Origin: Actinomycetospora straminea
Lineage (GTDB): Bacteria; Actinomycetota; Actinomycetes; Mycobacteriales; Pseudonocardiaceae
DNA: 64,000 bases
Direction: 5' to 3'
Assembly: GCF_028737255.1 (NCBI RefSeq)
Contig: NZ_JAQZAN010000010.1
Coordinates: 62,001-126,000 of the forward strand
This document shows positions 1 through 8,209 of this stretch, piece by piece. Position 1 is the stretch's first letter. The number at the start of each line of letters is the position of its first letter. Below the pieces are notes generated by a model, which searched no databases, had not been told where the DNA came from, and worked only from the letters and a program-made list of their open reading frames with translations. The position numbers and the translations under genes are program-made.

Positions 1-1199
1 CGCCTGTCCCCGGCTATCGCCGCGTATAGCTCGGCGAACACCGTCGACGTCGTCGCGCTGTCCGCCGACCAGGTCGTTGCGACGACGTGCCGGTATCCCG
101 TGTAGTGCAGCGCCGCGGCCAGGGTGATGGCCTCGTCGAGCAGGTCCACCCCGCCCACCGCCGTCTTGCACGCCGAGAGGCCTGCGAATTCTCCGCCGGA
201 CCGGCTCTGGGACAGGGCCTCGACGGTGAGCCGGGACCCGTGTAGCAGCAGCGCACCCTGCGACGGATCTGCCAGGTCCTGGTCGCCGTGGCAGACGAAG
301 TGCACCCAGCGATGCCGTTCGAGCTCGCGCGCGACGGCCGACGCGGTGGCCGCGGGCCCCTCCAACAGGGTGCAGTGGTCCGGACCGAAGGCTGCGACGA
401 GGGCCTCGCGCTCCGCGGTGCCGTCGAGCTCGGCCTGGCCACTAACCTTAGACGCGTCTACTAGCAGGAGCCGGCCGTCGGTGATCTCGGGGTCCTCTGG
501 CTCGACGCGCGGCCGCCGGGCGTCGAGGAGGGCCCGGACCGTGGGGGTATACGACGAGACGACCCGGTCAAGCACGGTCCGCGGGTCGGCACGGCCCTCC
601 GCCGCGTCCGCGTGGTGGCCTGCGGAGTGCAGTGGCAGGAGCGTGAGCGGCCCGGTCGGGCACCACCACAACCGCAGCCACTGAGCGGTCGAACGCTCGG
701 GCGTCATTGTGAGGCCTAGGGTTGTCAGGACGGGGTCCGCGATGGTGTCCCACATCCAGGCCTGGAGGTCAGTGAGCATCGCGTCAACCTCGTCATAGGC
801 CTCCTCCACCGCCTGGGCCGCGGCGAGCACGCGGGCCGCGGCGCCGCGCCCAGTGCCGGTCGCGGCTTCGGCGTGGGCCGCCTCCGCCGCCTCCGCCCGT
901 TGGAGGACCGTGAGGTAGTGGTTGGCACGTTCGGTCGCCGACTCGAGACCGAGCGCTGGCAGTGGAACCGGCGTGACCCCCTCGTGCTCGACGACGAGTG
1001 CGTCGCACTCCCACCGGCTGACGTTGATCACGACGATCGGCCCCGTACCCTTCGCGGGCCGCAGCTGCTCGGGCTCCGGCGCCCTTAGGAAGTCCGCGAA
1101 ACCGTCCTTGCCGCGCACCTCCTCGACGAGCTCGTCCCACTCCCTGGAGAGGGCCGCCCGCCGATCGGCGGCATTGTTCGCACCAGCCGGGTCGACCAT
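1..1199 (-). CDS. CHAT-domain (caspase-like) protein, C terminus off the left edge
   Basis: An uninterrupted minus-strand frame starts at an ATG at 1199 and runs off the window, so the C terminus is missing. The N-terminal helix SREWDELVEEVR, the strand PIVVINVSRWECDALVV, the motif HFVCHGD (His at about residue 304) and the motif LSACKT (Cys at about residue 344), followed by VGGVDLLDEAI and HVVATTWSA, are the hallmarks of the CHAT peptidase fold with its His-Cys dyad intact. CHAT proteases usually have N-terminal TPRs in the same chain; here the chain begins just before the CHAT fold. The TPR gene lies divergently 71 bases away. The in-frame codons upstream of 1199 offer no better start and no clear ribosome binding site is seen. 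Role by family: regulated proteolysis, often in conflict or cell-death systems; the target is unknown. Confidence 0.8.
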   Translation of the reverse strand, partial: MVDPAGANNAADRRAALSREWDELVEEVRGKDGFADFLRAPEPEQLRPAKGTGPIVVINVSRWECDALVVEHEGVTPVPLPALGLESATERANHYLTVLQRAEAAEAAHAEAATGTGRGAAARVLAAAQAVEEAYDEVDAMLTDLQAWMWDTIADPVLTTLGLTMTPERSTAQWLRLWWCPTGPLTLLPLHSAGHHADAAEGRADPRTVLDRVVSSYTPTVRALLDARRPRVEPEDPEITDGRLLLVDASKVSGQAELDGTAEREALVAAFGPDHCTLLEGPAATASAVARELERHRWVHFVCHGDQDLADPSQGALLLHGSRLTVEALSQSRSGGEFAGLSACKTAVGGVDLLDEAITLAAALHYTGYRHVVATTWSADSATTSTVFAELYAAIAGDR

Positions 1200-1270
1200 G
1201 ATCTGACAGTCGTGCGAGGTGCAACGGCCATTACAGTTCCCCGACCGGCGCCCTTGGCTGGCGGTGTTCG

Positions 1271-3784
1271 GTGACCTCAGGCACGCAGGACGAGCTCGTC
1301 GCCCTCCTCCAGGCGGCTGTCCGCAATGCGCCCGGCGGGGTGCTCACCGCAGCGTCGGAGCAAGCCGCCGACCAGCTCGCGGAGCTCCTGGGTCCGCCGC
1401 CCGCGGCAGACCCGCGCCTTGTCCATGCCCTCGCTGTTTTCCATCTGGCCCGGTTCCAGGCCCTCGACCTTCCGAAGGGCGAGGAGGACCTAGGGGCCGC
1501 GATGGCATATTTCTCCGCGCTCCACGACCGGTACCCGGAGCTGGTGCCAGAGAGCCTCCGGAAGTTAGTCGGCGTCTCTAGTCCTGAACCAGACGGCAGC
1601 GAACTGCTCCGCGCCGCCCTCGACCAAGGGGGCGACGGCGAGCTCCTCCGTGAAGCCGTCGCCCTGCTCCGGGCCGAGATCGACCATGAGCCCGCCGCAG
1701 CCCTCTACGCGAATCTCGGCGTCGCTCTCCGCGCGATGTTCGAGGAGACCGGAGACCGCGCACACCTCGACGACGCCGTCGAAGCTCTTACCCGCGCTGT
1801 GGACGCGGCGGACCTCGAAGACGAGAGCCGGGTGCTGTTCCTCTCCCAGCTCGGCGCGGCCCTGCGGGAGCGATCGGGCTTCGCCGACCGGGCCGCGGAT
1901 CTCGACGCGGCTGTTCAATACCACCGCGAGGCGACCGGCTTGGCCCGCGGAGCCGCCTGGCCGCCCGCCGCCCAGAACCTCGGCAACGCCCTCACCGACC
2001 TCCACCAGGCCACGGGGGACGAGACCGCGCTGCGGGAAGCCATCGAGGTGCTGGAGGCCGCCAGCACTGCGTCGTTGAACGTGACCTCTGCCAACAGCCT
2101 CGGAGTCGCCCTGCGCGCCCGCTACGACCTGCTCGGGGCCCTCCCCGACCTGGACCGCGCGCTCGGCTACTTCCAGGCCGGTGTTGACGCGACGAGCGCG
2201 GGCGACCCGACCGTGGTGCTCGCGGCGAACAATCTCGGCACTTCGTGGGCCGTGCACTTCGAACACAGCGGTCAGCTCGACGATCTCCGCGCCGCCGAGG
2301 CCGCCCTCCGGACCGCGCTCGACGCGACCGTCGAGCGTGCGGCGCTACGCCCGCTCATCCTTGGCAACCTCGCGAACGTGCTGCACAGCCGGTTCGAGGA
2401 GGAGGGCGACACGGCGCGGCTCGCGGAGTCCGTCGGGCTGCTCCGCGAGACTTCCGGGGCCACCGCTGACGACGATGCCGACCTGCCGATGCGGCTCACG
2501 AACCTCGCAGTCGCGCTGTCGAGCAGGTACGAGCGGTTCGGTACCGCGGAAGACCTTCGGGAGGCGATTGACACCGCCGAGCGGGCGGTCGAGCTGGTAC
2601 GCCGGCCTGGCGAGCGAGCCGCCCTGCTGGGGAACCTTGGCAATCTGAGGGCCACGGCGTTCGAGGTGAGCGGCGACCGAGTGGACCTCGACACGGCGGT
2701 CGCGGCGCTCACCGATGCCGTCGAGTCACTGCACACCACGCACCCGGACCGGGCCCGACACCTGAACAACCTTGGCCTGGTCCATCGGCAGAGCTTCGAG
2801 CGCAGCGGTAGCCCGGCCGACCTCGACCACGCGATTGCCGCGCACGAGGCGGCCGTCGCCATCGGGCCGTCAACCTCCGCCGAGCAGGGTGGGTACCTCT
2901 CCAACCTGGGTAGCGCCCTGCTGGCCCGCTTCCATGTCGACGAGGCCGGACCTGCCCTCGACGAGGCTATCGCCCGGTTCCGCCAGGCTCGCGCCGTTGT
3001 CGCGCCCGACCATCCCGATCGCGCAGGGGTCGAGGGCAACTTGGCCTCGGCGCTGATCACCCGGGCGGAGCGGGACGGCCCGGAGGCGGATGGCGACCTC
3101 GCCGAGGCCCAGACCGTCCTCGCGCAGGCGGCAGGCCGACACGACACCGACTATCCCGGGTCCGCCCTCACCGCCCTACACAGCGGACGATGGGCGGACC
3201 TGCGCTACCGCAGGCTGACCCGCGCCGATCACGACGCAACGGACGTCTGTCTCGACGGACTCGCGGCCTTCCAGCTCTGCGCGAGTGACGACCGTGTGCG
3301 ATTGTCGTCACGGATCGACGCGGCCCGGGGGGCGGCGTCGCTGGCACGACGAGCTGGCGACCTTGCGACGGCGGACGCCGCAGGCCAGGTGGTCCTGGCC
3401 CTACTGCCCTCGCTGGTCACGCTGGAACGCGAACGACCGGACCGCGAGCATCGACTCGTCGAGCTAGCGGGTCTTGGCGGCGACGCAGCAGAGGTCCGCC
3501 TCCGGCGCGGGGACGCCGAGGCGGCGCTCGCGTTGCTGGAGGGAAGCCGGGCAGTCCTCTGGTCCCAGCTCGTCGGGAGCCGCAGGCTGCTGGATCGGCT
3601 GCGCTCAGTCGACCCCGAGCTCGCTGCCCGGCTAACCACGCTCACCACACTCCTGAACAGTCCGCCCGAAATAAACCCGGCGTTGTCCGCGCGACGGACA
3701 GCCCAGCGCCGTCGCGCCGAGACCTACCGGGAGTGGCGGGCGCTCGTCGTCGACGCCGTCACGCGCCTGAGAAGGTCACCGTAA
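1271..3784 (+). CDS. TPR-repeat protein lacking a CHAT domain
   Basis: An 837-residue protein with a GTG start, made almost wholly of helical tetratricopeptide-like units. Repeats recur as NLGxAL/NNLG plus LDxAIxxxxxAV from about residue 140 to 620 (for example around ANLGVAL, QNLGNAL, NNLGTSW, LGNLANVL, LTNLAVAL, LNNLGLVH, LSNLGSAL). The C terminus carries the helical linker LLEGSRAVLWSQLVGSRRLL and ends in RRRAETYREWRALVVDAVTRLRR, the helix that normally leads into a CHAT fold, and then stops. It is therefore the TPR half of a TPR-CHAT protein. It shares a 71-base divergent promoter region with the CHAT gene. TPR solenoids act as sensors or protein-binding platforms; the partner is inferred to be the CHAT protein. 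Cytosolic: no signal peptide or membrane segment. Confidence 0.85.
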   Translation: MTSGTQDELVALLQAAVRNAPGGVLTAASEQAADQLAELLGPPPAADPRLVHALAVFHLARFQALDLPKGEEDLGAAMAYFSALHDRYPELVPESLRKLVGVSSPEPDGSELLRAALDQGGDGELLREAVALLRAEIDHEPAAALYANLGVALRAMFEETGDRAHLDDAVEALTRAVDAADLEDESRVLFLSQLGAALRERSGFADRAADLDAAVQYHREATGLARGAAWPPAAQNLGNALTDLHQATGDETALREAIEVLEAASTASLNVTSANSLGVALRARYDLLGALPDLDRALGYFQAGVDATSAGDPTVVLAANNLGTSWAVHFEHSGQLDDLRAAEAALRTALDATVERAALRPLILGNLANVLHSRFEEEGDTARLAESVGLLRETSGATADDDADLPMRLTNLAVALSSRYERFGTAEDLREAIDTAERAVELVRRPGERAALLGNLGNLRATAFEVSGDRVDLDTAVAALTDAVESLHTTHPDRARHLNNLGLVHRQSFERSGSPADLDHAIAAHEAAVAIGPSTSAEQGGYLSNLGSALLARFHVDEAGPALDEAIARFRQARAVVAPDHPDRAGVEGNLASALITRAERDGPEADGDLAEAQTVLAQAAGRHDTDYPGSALTALHSGRWADLRYRRLTRADHDATDVCLDGLAAFQLCASDDRVRLSSRIDAARGAASLARRAGDLATADAAGQVVLALLPSLVTLERERPDREHRLVELAGLGGDAAEVRLRRGDAEAALALLEGSRAVLWSQLVGSRRLLDRLRSVDPELAARLTTLTTLLNSPPEINPALSARRTAQRRRAETYREWRALVVDAVTRLRRSP

Positions 3785-3905
3785 AGCGCACCGGGCCTGG
3801 AGGACGTTCGCTCCCACTCAGAGTTGGTGATCGTGCGGGCGGCCAGTAGGTTCAGAGAGGAGATGCGTCAGCGGGTCAGCCGGGTGGCTCGTGCTCGGCT
3901 AATAC

Positions 3906-4370
3906 TTACCCTCCAAGAAGGTCTCGTGCCCCGGCGATGAACGCGCTCCGCTTGGTCTCGTACTGGAGTTCTCGGACCTCCATATCGGCCTTGTCGCCCG
4001 CTTCGCGGAGGACGTCGATGTATGCAGCCAGCCCACGGGCTGCAGAGTGGAGAGACGGATCGCCAATCACGAGCATGAGCCGCGCCTGCGCGCTCTCTGC
4101 TGCGGCCCCACTACGGTCCGCCTCCACCATCGCTGAGCGCCATTCCTCTCCCTCCTCTTTGCGGCGAAACCACGCGGTGATGGCGGCGCGCTTCAGCTCG
4201 GCTATAGCGGTCAGGAACTCACTGCACGCCAGCAAGCGCTCTTGTCTCAGTCGCTCTTCTCGGGCCGCTCTTTCGGCGCGAGCCGCAGTGCGACGTTGGA
4301 AGAGGTACGTCGACAAAGAGCCGAGCAATGTACCCGCCACTGCAATCAAGCTGGTTGCTATCCCGCCCAT
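3906..4370 (-). CDS. Small membrane-anchored coiled-coil protein
   Basis: A 154-residue protein when started at the internal ATG at 4370. That start places the single membrane segment (GIATSLIAVAGTLLGSLSTYLF) at the extreme N terminus, as in similar actinobacterial small proteins; a longer reading from 4427 adds an unlikely 19 residues. After the membrane segment comes a strongly charged coiled coil (RRTAARAERAAREERLRQER), then an alpha-helical cytosolic domain ending ARDLLGG. No catalytic motif is visible. It lies convergent to the TPR gene with 120 bases between and next to the integrase scar, so it may belong to the mobile segment or to the TPR/CHAT locus. Function unknown. Confidence 0.65.
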   Translation of the reverse strand: MGGIATSLIAVAGTLLGSLSTYLFQRRTAARAERAAREERLRQERLLACSEFLTAIAELKRAAITAWFRRKEEGEEWRSAMVEADRSGAAAESAQARLMLVIGDPSLHSAARGLAAYIDVLREAGDKADMEVRELQYETKRSAFIAGARDLLGG

Positions 4371-4727
4371 GAGCAGATCATGGAGGACCTGCCGGCCTCG
4401 ACCAACCCCTGCACACCTCTCCGACATACTATCGAGCCCTGGTGCGCCCCTCGTTCACTTCGCAGCCTCAGCAGGCGGACGCGCACGAGAACGTCGATCA
4501 GTGGCTTTGAGCCAAACGACGACTTCCGGTCGCGCACGGCACACGTGCCCGTCGGACAGCCGGACCCGACACGCCAGCACCGGCGGGAGGGCCCGCTTTG
4601 GGTACCGCTTACGTCAACCCATCGCTCGACACAGGGCTCGATCACTCATGATCGAGACCAGCGGGCTCCATCGCTGACCAGCACGAACGCTCACCGCATC
4701 ACACGACTGCGGACGTGACTCTCGTCC

Positions 4728-4761
4728 ACTGGGTTCGGGGTTCGAGTCCCTGACGGCGCAC
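4728..4761 (+). repeat. tRNA 3'-end fragment, attachment-site-like copy 1
   Basis: The 34 bases contain a T-arm (CGGGG-TTCGAGT-CCCTG, five pairs with one G-T) followed by the 3' acceptor strand ACGGCGC and the start of CCA. No matching 5' acceptor strand (GCGCCGT) or D-arm lies upstream, so this is not a complete tRNA. The upstream bases TGACTCT resemble the anticodon loop region of actinobacterial tRNA-Lys from memory, but the assignment to Lys is tentative. A near-identical copy sits at 6526-6558. Tyrosine recombinases commonly use tRNA 3' ends as attachment sites, and an integrase remnant lies within 50 bases. Confidence 0.6.
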
Positions 4762-4808
4762 CCAATTCCCAGGTCAGAGGCCGGACAACAGTCCGTGCCC
4801 GACCGGGC

Positions 4809-4913
4809 ACCCCCGCGGCGCTCGACCTGGCGGGCCTTGCCGTCGAGGTCGCGGAACCACGCCAGGGCGACGTAGCGGCCGGGCTCGCCGGTGACCCGGA
4901 TCGTTCCATAGGC
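4809..4913 (-). pseudogene. Tyrosine-recombinase (integrase) N-terminal remnant
   Basis: In one minus-strand frame about 35 residues read YGTIRVTGEPGRYVALAWF then RDLDGKARQVERRGG. This matches the pattern of the arm-DNA-binding N terminus of actinobacterial phage/ICE integrases (a small beta-sheet domain with G-x-I-x-V, then a Y/F-R-D-x-D-G turn followed by R-x-V-x-R-x-G). The frame then degenerates within 15 residues and runs into the tRNA-like copy; core-binding and catalytic (R-H-R-Y) domains are absent. Position beside the tRNA 3' end is where an integrase gene is expected. Confidence 0.45.
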
Positions 4914-5404
4914 CGACCGCGCTGGGTGGAGAGCGCCACCAGGCAGCACAGGTGCCGGTCATCGACAACAGGGGCGCTTGCACCCGCACGGGCGGCCCGG
5001 CAGGACAGAGCCCGCGCCGCCGAGGGAGAGACCCTGAGCCCCCCCAGTCTCTGGACAGGTTGAGGCCTCGGCCGAATTAATGAAGATTCGCTCAACGTTG
5101 CTCGAAATCGGACCGAAGCTGGCAATAACGACAATCGCGGCTTCTCGACAGCGGCCCCGCAACTGCAACTGGACGTCGGCATGGGCGCCTTCGGCGCCCG
5201 CTCCAGTTAAATCTTCCTGGCTATCGATGACTTCGATACTGACCGCGCGCACTACTTCACAGTCGGTCGCCCCCCACATCTTGTCGCCTTCAATAAGTAG
5301 CCTTGGAGAAAGCGAGCCGTGTCCGCCTCTTGACTTGACGACATGGTTGACCAAGCACACTCTCGAACTCCGACGCCCATCCGAGCAATCATGAAGGAGG
5401 AACG

Positions 5405-5587
5405 ATGGCTTCAGTTCGACGTGGAGTTGTCGCCGCTGCTTTGATCGCAGCTGCAACTCTCGGTACCGCTGCGCCGGCACTCGCCAGCCCTTCCCCGCCG
5501 ACCAATGGCGGAAATGGTGCTGGGCAGAGCGGCCAGTGCACTGGCCCGGCCGCTGACCGACCGGCGTCCTGCCAGTCGTCGAAGTAA
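5405..5587 (+). CDS. Small secreted peptide, 60 residues
   Basis: The ATG at 5405 follows a strong ribosome binding site (GAAGGAGG at 5393-5400, 4 bases before the start). Residues 1-28 form a classical Sec signal peptide: basic start MASVRRG, hydrophobic core VVAAALIAAATLGTAA, and ALA cleavage motif. The mature peptide of about 32 residues is rich in Gly, Pro, Ser and Gln and has two cysteines (SGQCTGP and ASCQSSK), which could form one disulphide. No domain is recognised. It lies between the two tRNA-end copies, so it was probably carried by the former mobile element. Could be a secreted signal, a small toxin or a cell-wall peptide; function not assignable. Confidence 0.7.
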   Translation: MASVRRGVVAAALIAAATLGTAAPALASPSPPTNGGNGAGQSGQCTGPAADRPASCQSSK

Positions 5588-5983
5588 AAGATCGGCCACA
5601 GAGCGCGACCGACTCCAAGACAGCCCTGCAATCAGGTCGGTGCGAGCTACGGCCTCCGTGGGACTCCCGGGTCGCGAGCCGAGCCATCCCTCTGCGGCAT
5701 CGCTTGCTGAGGGGGCATGGCCTTGGCTCTAGCGATCCGGGACTTCTCATGAGGTGTCGGCGCAACAAGTGGGGATTTGCGGGGCCTGGGTGCTCCATAG
5801 TGCTTCTGTTCCCTCATTCGACATCTGCCGCGACTCGGAGAAGAACCTCACGGCCGAGCCAGAACCACGCCTGGCGACACTTGCACGCGAACCCTGAACC
5901 CGCCGTAGTGCCGAGCTCGAGCAGCTTGAGATCAGTTGACCCGAGGCCTCGACGCTGCTATCCGCCTGACCGAACATGGTTAC
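5588..5983. other. Intergenic stretch, nothing recognised
   Basis: About 400 bases between the small secreted peptide gene and the DUF1330 gene. Codon-position composition is irregular on both strands and I see no gene, hairpin or repeat in it. Confidence 0.4.
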
Positions 5984-6313
5984 ATGAGTCAGACCACAGA
6001 CTCCGAGTCCTCCGGTAACTACTACATCCTCTTCGACGTCGATATCCGGAATGGCGAGCGCTACCGCCGCCACATGGAGCGAGCCCGCCCTGCCCTGGAA
6101 GCCGCCGGTGGCCGGCACCTCGTACGAGGGGGCAACTTCACGGTGTACGAAGGGGACTGGACCCCCTCGCGACTGGTCTTCTTGGAGTTCCCATCCCAGG
6201 AAGCGTGGGAAGCCTTCTACTACGGGCCAGACTACGCAGAGATCAAACCGGCCCGCGACGAGGTCTCTGATGGACGAATGGTCGGAGTACAGGGCCTGAC
6301 GCCGGGTACGTGA
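5984..6313 (+). CDS. DUF1330 family protein
   Basis: A 109-residue protein from the ATG at 5984. The upstream in-frame ATG at 5936 adds 16 residues without family similarity. The pattern YYILFDVDIRNGERYRRHMERARPALEAAGGRHLVRGG then VYEGDWTPSRLVFLEFPSQEAWEAFYYGPDYAEIKPARDEVSDGRM is the full DUF1330 fold, a dimeric alpha-beta ferredoxin-like barrel related to the Dabb/EthD proteins. The C-terminal segment PDYAEIKPAR is the most conserved part of the family. No enzymatic role is established for DUF1330. It stands alone inside the segment bounded by the tRNA-end copies. Confidence 0.85.
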   Translation: MSQTTDSESSGNYYILFDVDIRNGERYRRHMERARPALEAAGGRHLVRGGNFTVYEGDWTPSRLVFLEFPSQEAWEAFYYGPDYAEIKPARDEVSDGRMVGVQGLTPGT

Positions 6314-6525
6314 GAGTGGCCGCGCTATGCAGCACAGGTACAGGCACGAAGGCCCGGATCGCGCCTCGCGCTGAGCAAGGTCGACCCAGAAAGTACCCGT
6401 GAGATTCGTCCAACGACGGTCCAGAAGCAACCGCGACTGCGCGAAGGGTCATGCGCCGGTCTTCTCAGGTAGGCCTCGATGTCAGCGACTCGTCGGTGAC
6501 ATCGAGGAAGTCGCCGTCGAGAATC

Positions 6526-6558
6526 ACTGGGTTCGGGTTCGAGTCCCTGACGGCGCAC
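6526..6558 (+). repeat. tRNA 3'-end fragment, attachment-site-like copy 2
   Basis: Thirty-three bases identical to 4728-4761 except for one missing G before TTCGAGT. The T-arm and the acceptor strand ACGGCGCA are kept, but the CCA continuation of copy 1 is replaced by CTC. The bases just upstream (GAATCACTGGG) extend the resemblance to a tRNA anticodon 3' arm. The two copies in direct orientation 1.8 kb apart fit the ends, or successive insertions, of an element that used a tRNA 3' end. Confidence 0.6.
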
Positions 6559-7258
6559 TCTCTCTACTGAGCACAGCCCTGCGGCGATCTTCGGAGTGAC
6601 TCCAGACCGGTCCGACGGGCCGTTTACTTCCGAGCGCACCCGTTGTAGACGCTCAGATGTCCTGGCCAGTGCTCGACTTGGCTCGCCCTGATGCGCCCAC
6701 AGATCCGTGGATGGCAGCCGCGCTTGACGACGCGGACTCGCTGCCGTCCTTGCCGGACGTGGGGCTAGGACGTTGCGCAACGTATTCCACGCTCCTGGTC
6801 GGCTCCAACGCCGCAGACGACCCCCTCCCGCCCCGTACCGATGGCCGACGCCGACGTCGACGGCCAGGTGCAGCGATCACCCTCGACAGCAGGCTTGACG
6901 GCGACCCTGCCCACCCGGGGGTGCGATGGGCCAGGACGACGATCGAGAAACCCGCGCACCCGCCTGCTCGCTGGCCCGACGGAGCGGCGGGCCACCGCAG
7001 GCGGTCGGCATCGAACATCCCCGGCTCCGGTCAGGGGGACGGATGTCGACACCCTCCTCGGCCGACGTGAGGTCCGGAGAAGGACCCGCGCAGACCACCC
7101 CCCACCGACTGCTTCCACGACTTGCTGTTCCTCCAAGCCGCGCACGCCCCGACGGGAGGAATGGTGCTGACGGGCACCGCTTCTCGGCTGTCGCTGCGCT
7201 ACCTTTTTTCCGGTGGCTTCCTCTCGGTTGGAGGCCGCGCGGTGAGGGATGTGGCGAG
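6559..7258. other. Gene-poor stretch, nothing recognised
   Basis: About 700 bases before the SPFH gene. Several frames are open on both strands because GC is high, including one continuous with the SPFH gene from 6926, but none shows protein-like composition, a ribosome binding site or a known motif. Confidence 0.4.
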
Positions 7259-8209
7259 ATGATCGTTGCCCTTGCGCTCTGTGCCGCCGTTCTCCTGGTG
7301 GCCGCGACGCTGGTCGGAACGAGCATGCGGGTCGTCCGCCAGTACGAGCGCGGAGTCGTGTTCCGGTTCGGCAGGGTGGAGCCCGGCACCACGAGAGCGC
7401 CCGGGATCGTCCTGCTCTGGCCGTTCGCGGACCGGTTGACGAAGGTCAACATGCAGATCGTGACCCTGCCGGTCCCGGCGCAGGACGGGATCACCCGTGA
7501 CAACGTCACCGTGCGGGTCGACGCGGTCATCTATTTCCGGGTGGTCGATCCCGTCCGCGTGGCGGTGGACGTGCAGGACTACTTGTCCGCGATCGCGCAG
7601 CTCGCCCAGACGTCGCTGCGGTCGATCATCGGGAAGAGCGACCTCGACGATCTGCTCAGCAACCGGGAGAAGCTCAACCAGGGCCTCGAGCTGATGATCG
7701 ACACCCCGGTCGTGGACTGGGGCCTGCACATCGACCGCGTCGAGATCAAGGACGTCTCGCTGCCCGAGTCCATGAAGCGTTCCATGTCGCGTCAGGCCGA
7801 GGCCGAGCGTGAACGTCGCGCTCGCGTCATCACCGCTGACGGCGAACGTCAGGCGGCGGCGACACTCTCCGCGGCCGCGGAGACGATGTCGGACCACCCG
7901 GCCTCCCTGCAGCTCCGCCTCCTGGAGACGGTCGTGGAGGTGGCGGCCGAGAAGAACTCGACGCTCGTGCTGCCCTTCCCCGTCGAGCTGCTGCGGTTCC
8001 TCGAGCGCGTCACCCCCGAGGAGAACCAGGCCCCGACCGCGATGGATCGGGTCGCAGCAGGGTCGGCGCCGCCCCACCCCCTCCGGGATCTGACCGGGTC
8101 CACGGCACGAAACCGGTCGGGTCTCCGCTCGACGGCTCGCGTACCAGTTCGGCCACGAGCCCGGCCACGATCCCGGAGGAGGACACCGGCACGCGCGACC
8201 TGGAGGTGA
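7259..8209 (+). CDS. SPFH/Band-7 (slipin-like) membrane protein
   Basis: A 316-residue protein from the ATG at 7259; the frame is open further upstream but the extension lacks sense and would hide the membrane anchor. Residues 1-20 are one membrane segment (MIVALALCAAVLLVAATLVG). Next comes the SPFH domain: VRQYERGVVFRFGRV, PGIVLLWPFADRLTKVNMQ, then TRDNVTVRVDAVIYFRVVDP, typical of stomatin/slipin proteins. A charged helix (RQAEAERERRARVITADGERQAA) leads to the slipin end LVLPFPVELLRFLE. The last 60 residues are Arg/Pro-rich and poorly conserved in character, perhaps read-through past an ancestral stop. Role by family: membrane-domain scaffold; many relatives pair with an NfeD protein, not seen here. 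Confidence 0.85.
   Translation: MIVALALCAAVLLVAATLVGTSMRVVRQYERGVVFRFGRVEPGTTRAPGIVLLWPFADRLTKVNMQIVTLPVPAQDGITRDNVTVRVDAVIYFRVVDPVRVAVDVQDYLSAIAQLAQTSLRSIIGKSDLDDLLSNREKLNQGLELMIDTPVVDWGLHIDRVEIKDVSLPESMKRSMSRQAEAERERRARVITADGERQAAATLSAAAETMSDHPASLQLRLLETVVEVAAEKNSTLVLPFPVELLRFLERVTPEENQAPTAMDRVAAGSAPPHPLRDLTGSTARNRSGLRSTARVPVRPRARPRSRRRTPARATWR

Larger units (their letters stand above)
4371..5404. other. Gene-poor stretch with integration scar
   Basis: No convincing intact gene. It contains a tRNA 3'-end copy at 4728-4761 and a broken integrase N terminus near 4809-4913. The part from about 5060 to 5360 is visibly richer in A and T than its surroundings, consistent with foreign DNA. A minus-strand frame of 106 codons (5279 down to 4959) is open, but its last third has no protein-like composition and I do not call it. 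Confidence 0.5.

Noticed and set aside
1565-2266. Open minus-strand frame of 233 codons inside the TPR gene
   Set aside because: Antisense shadow of a well-supported TPR gene; such frames are expected in GC-rich DNA. The same applies to 2272-3147 minus.
4690-4765. Complete tRNA gene
   Set aside because: T-arm and 3' acceptor strand are present but no 5' acceptor strand or D-arm, and the loop before the variable region has G at position 33 where U is required.
4959-5279. Minus-strand 106-codon gene
   Set aside because: First half could be protein-like, but the rest is not, there is no clear ribosome binding site and nothing is recognised.
6926-7258. In-frame 111-codon extension of the SPFH protein
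   Set aside because: No conserved sequence, would bury the N-terminal membrane anchor; the ATG at 7259 gives the normal family start.
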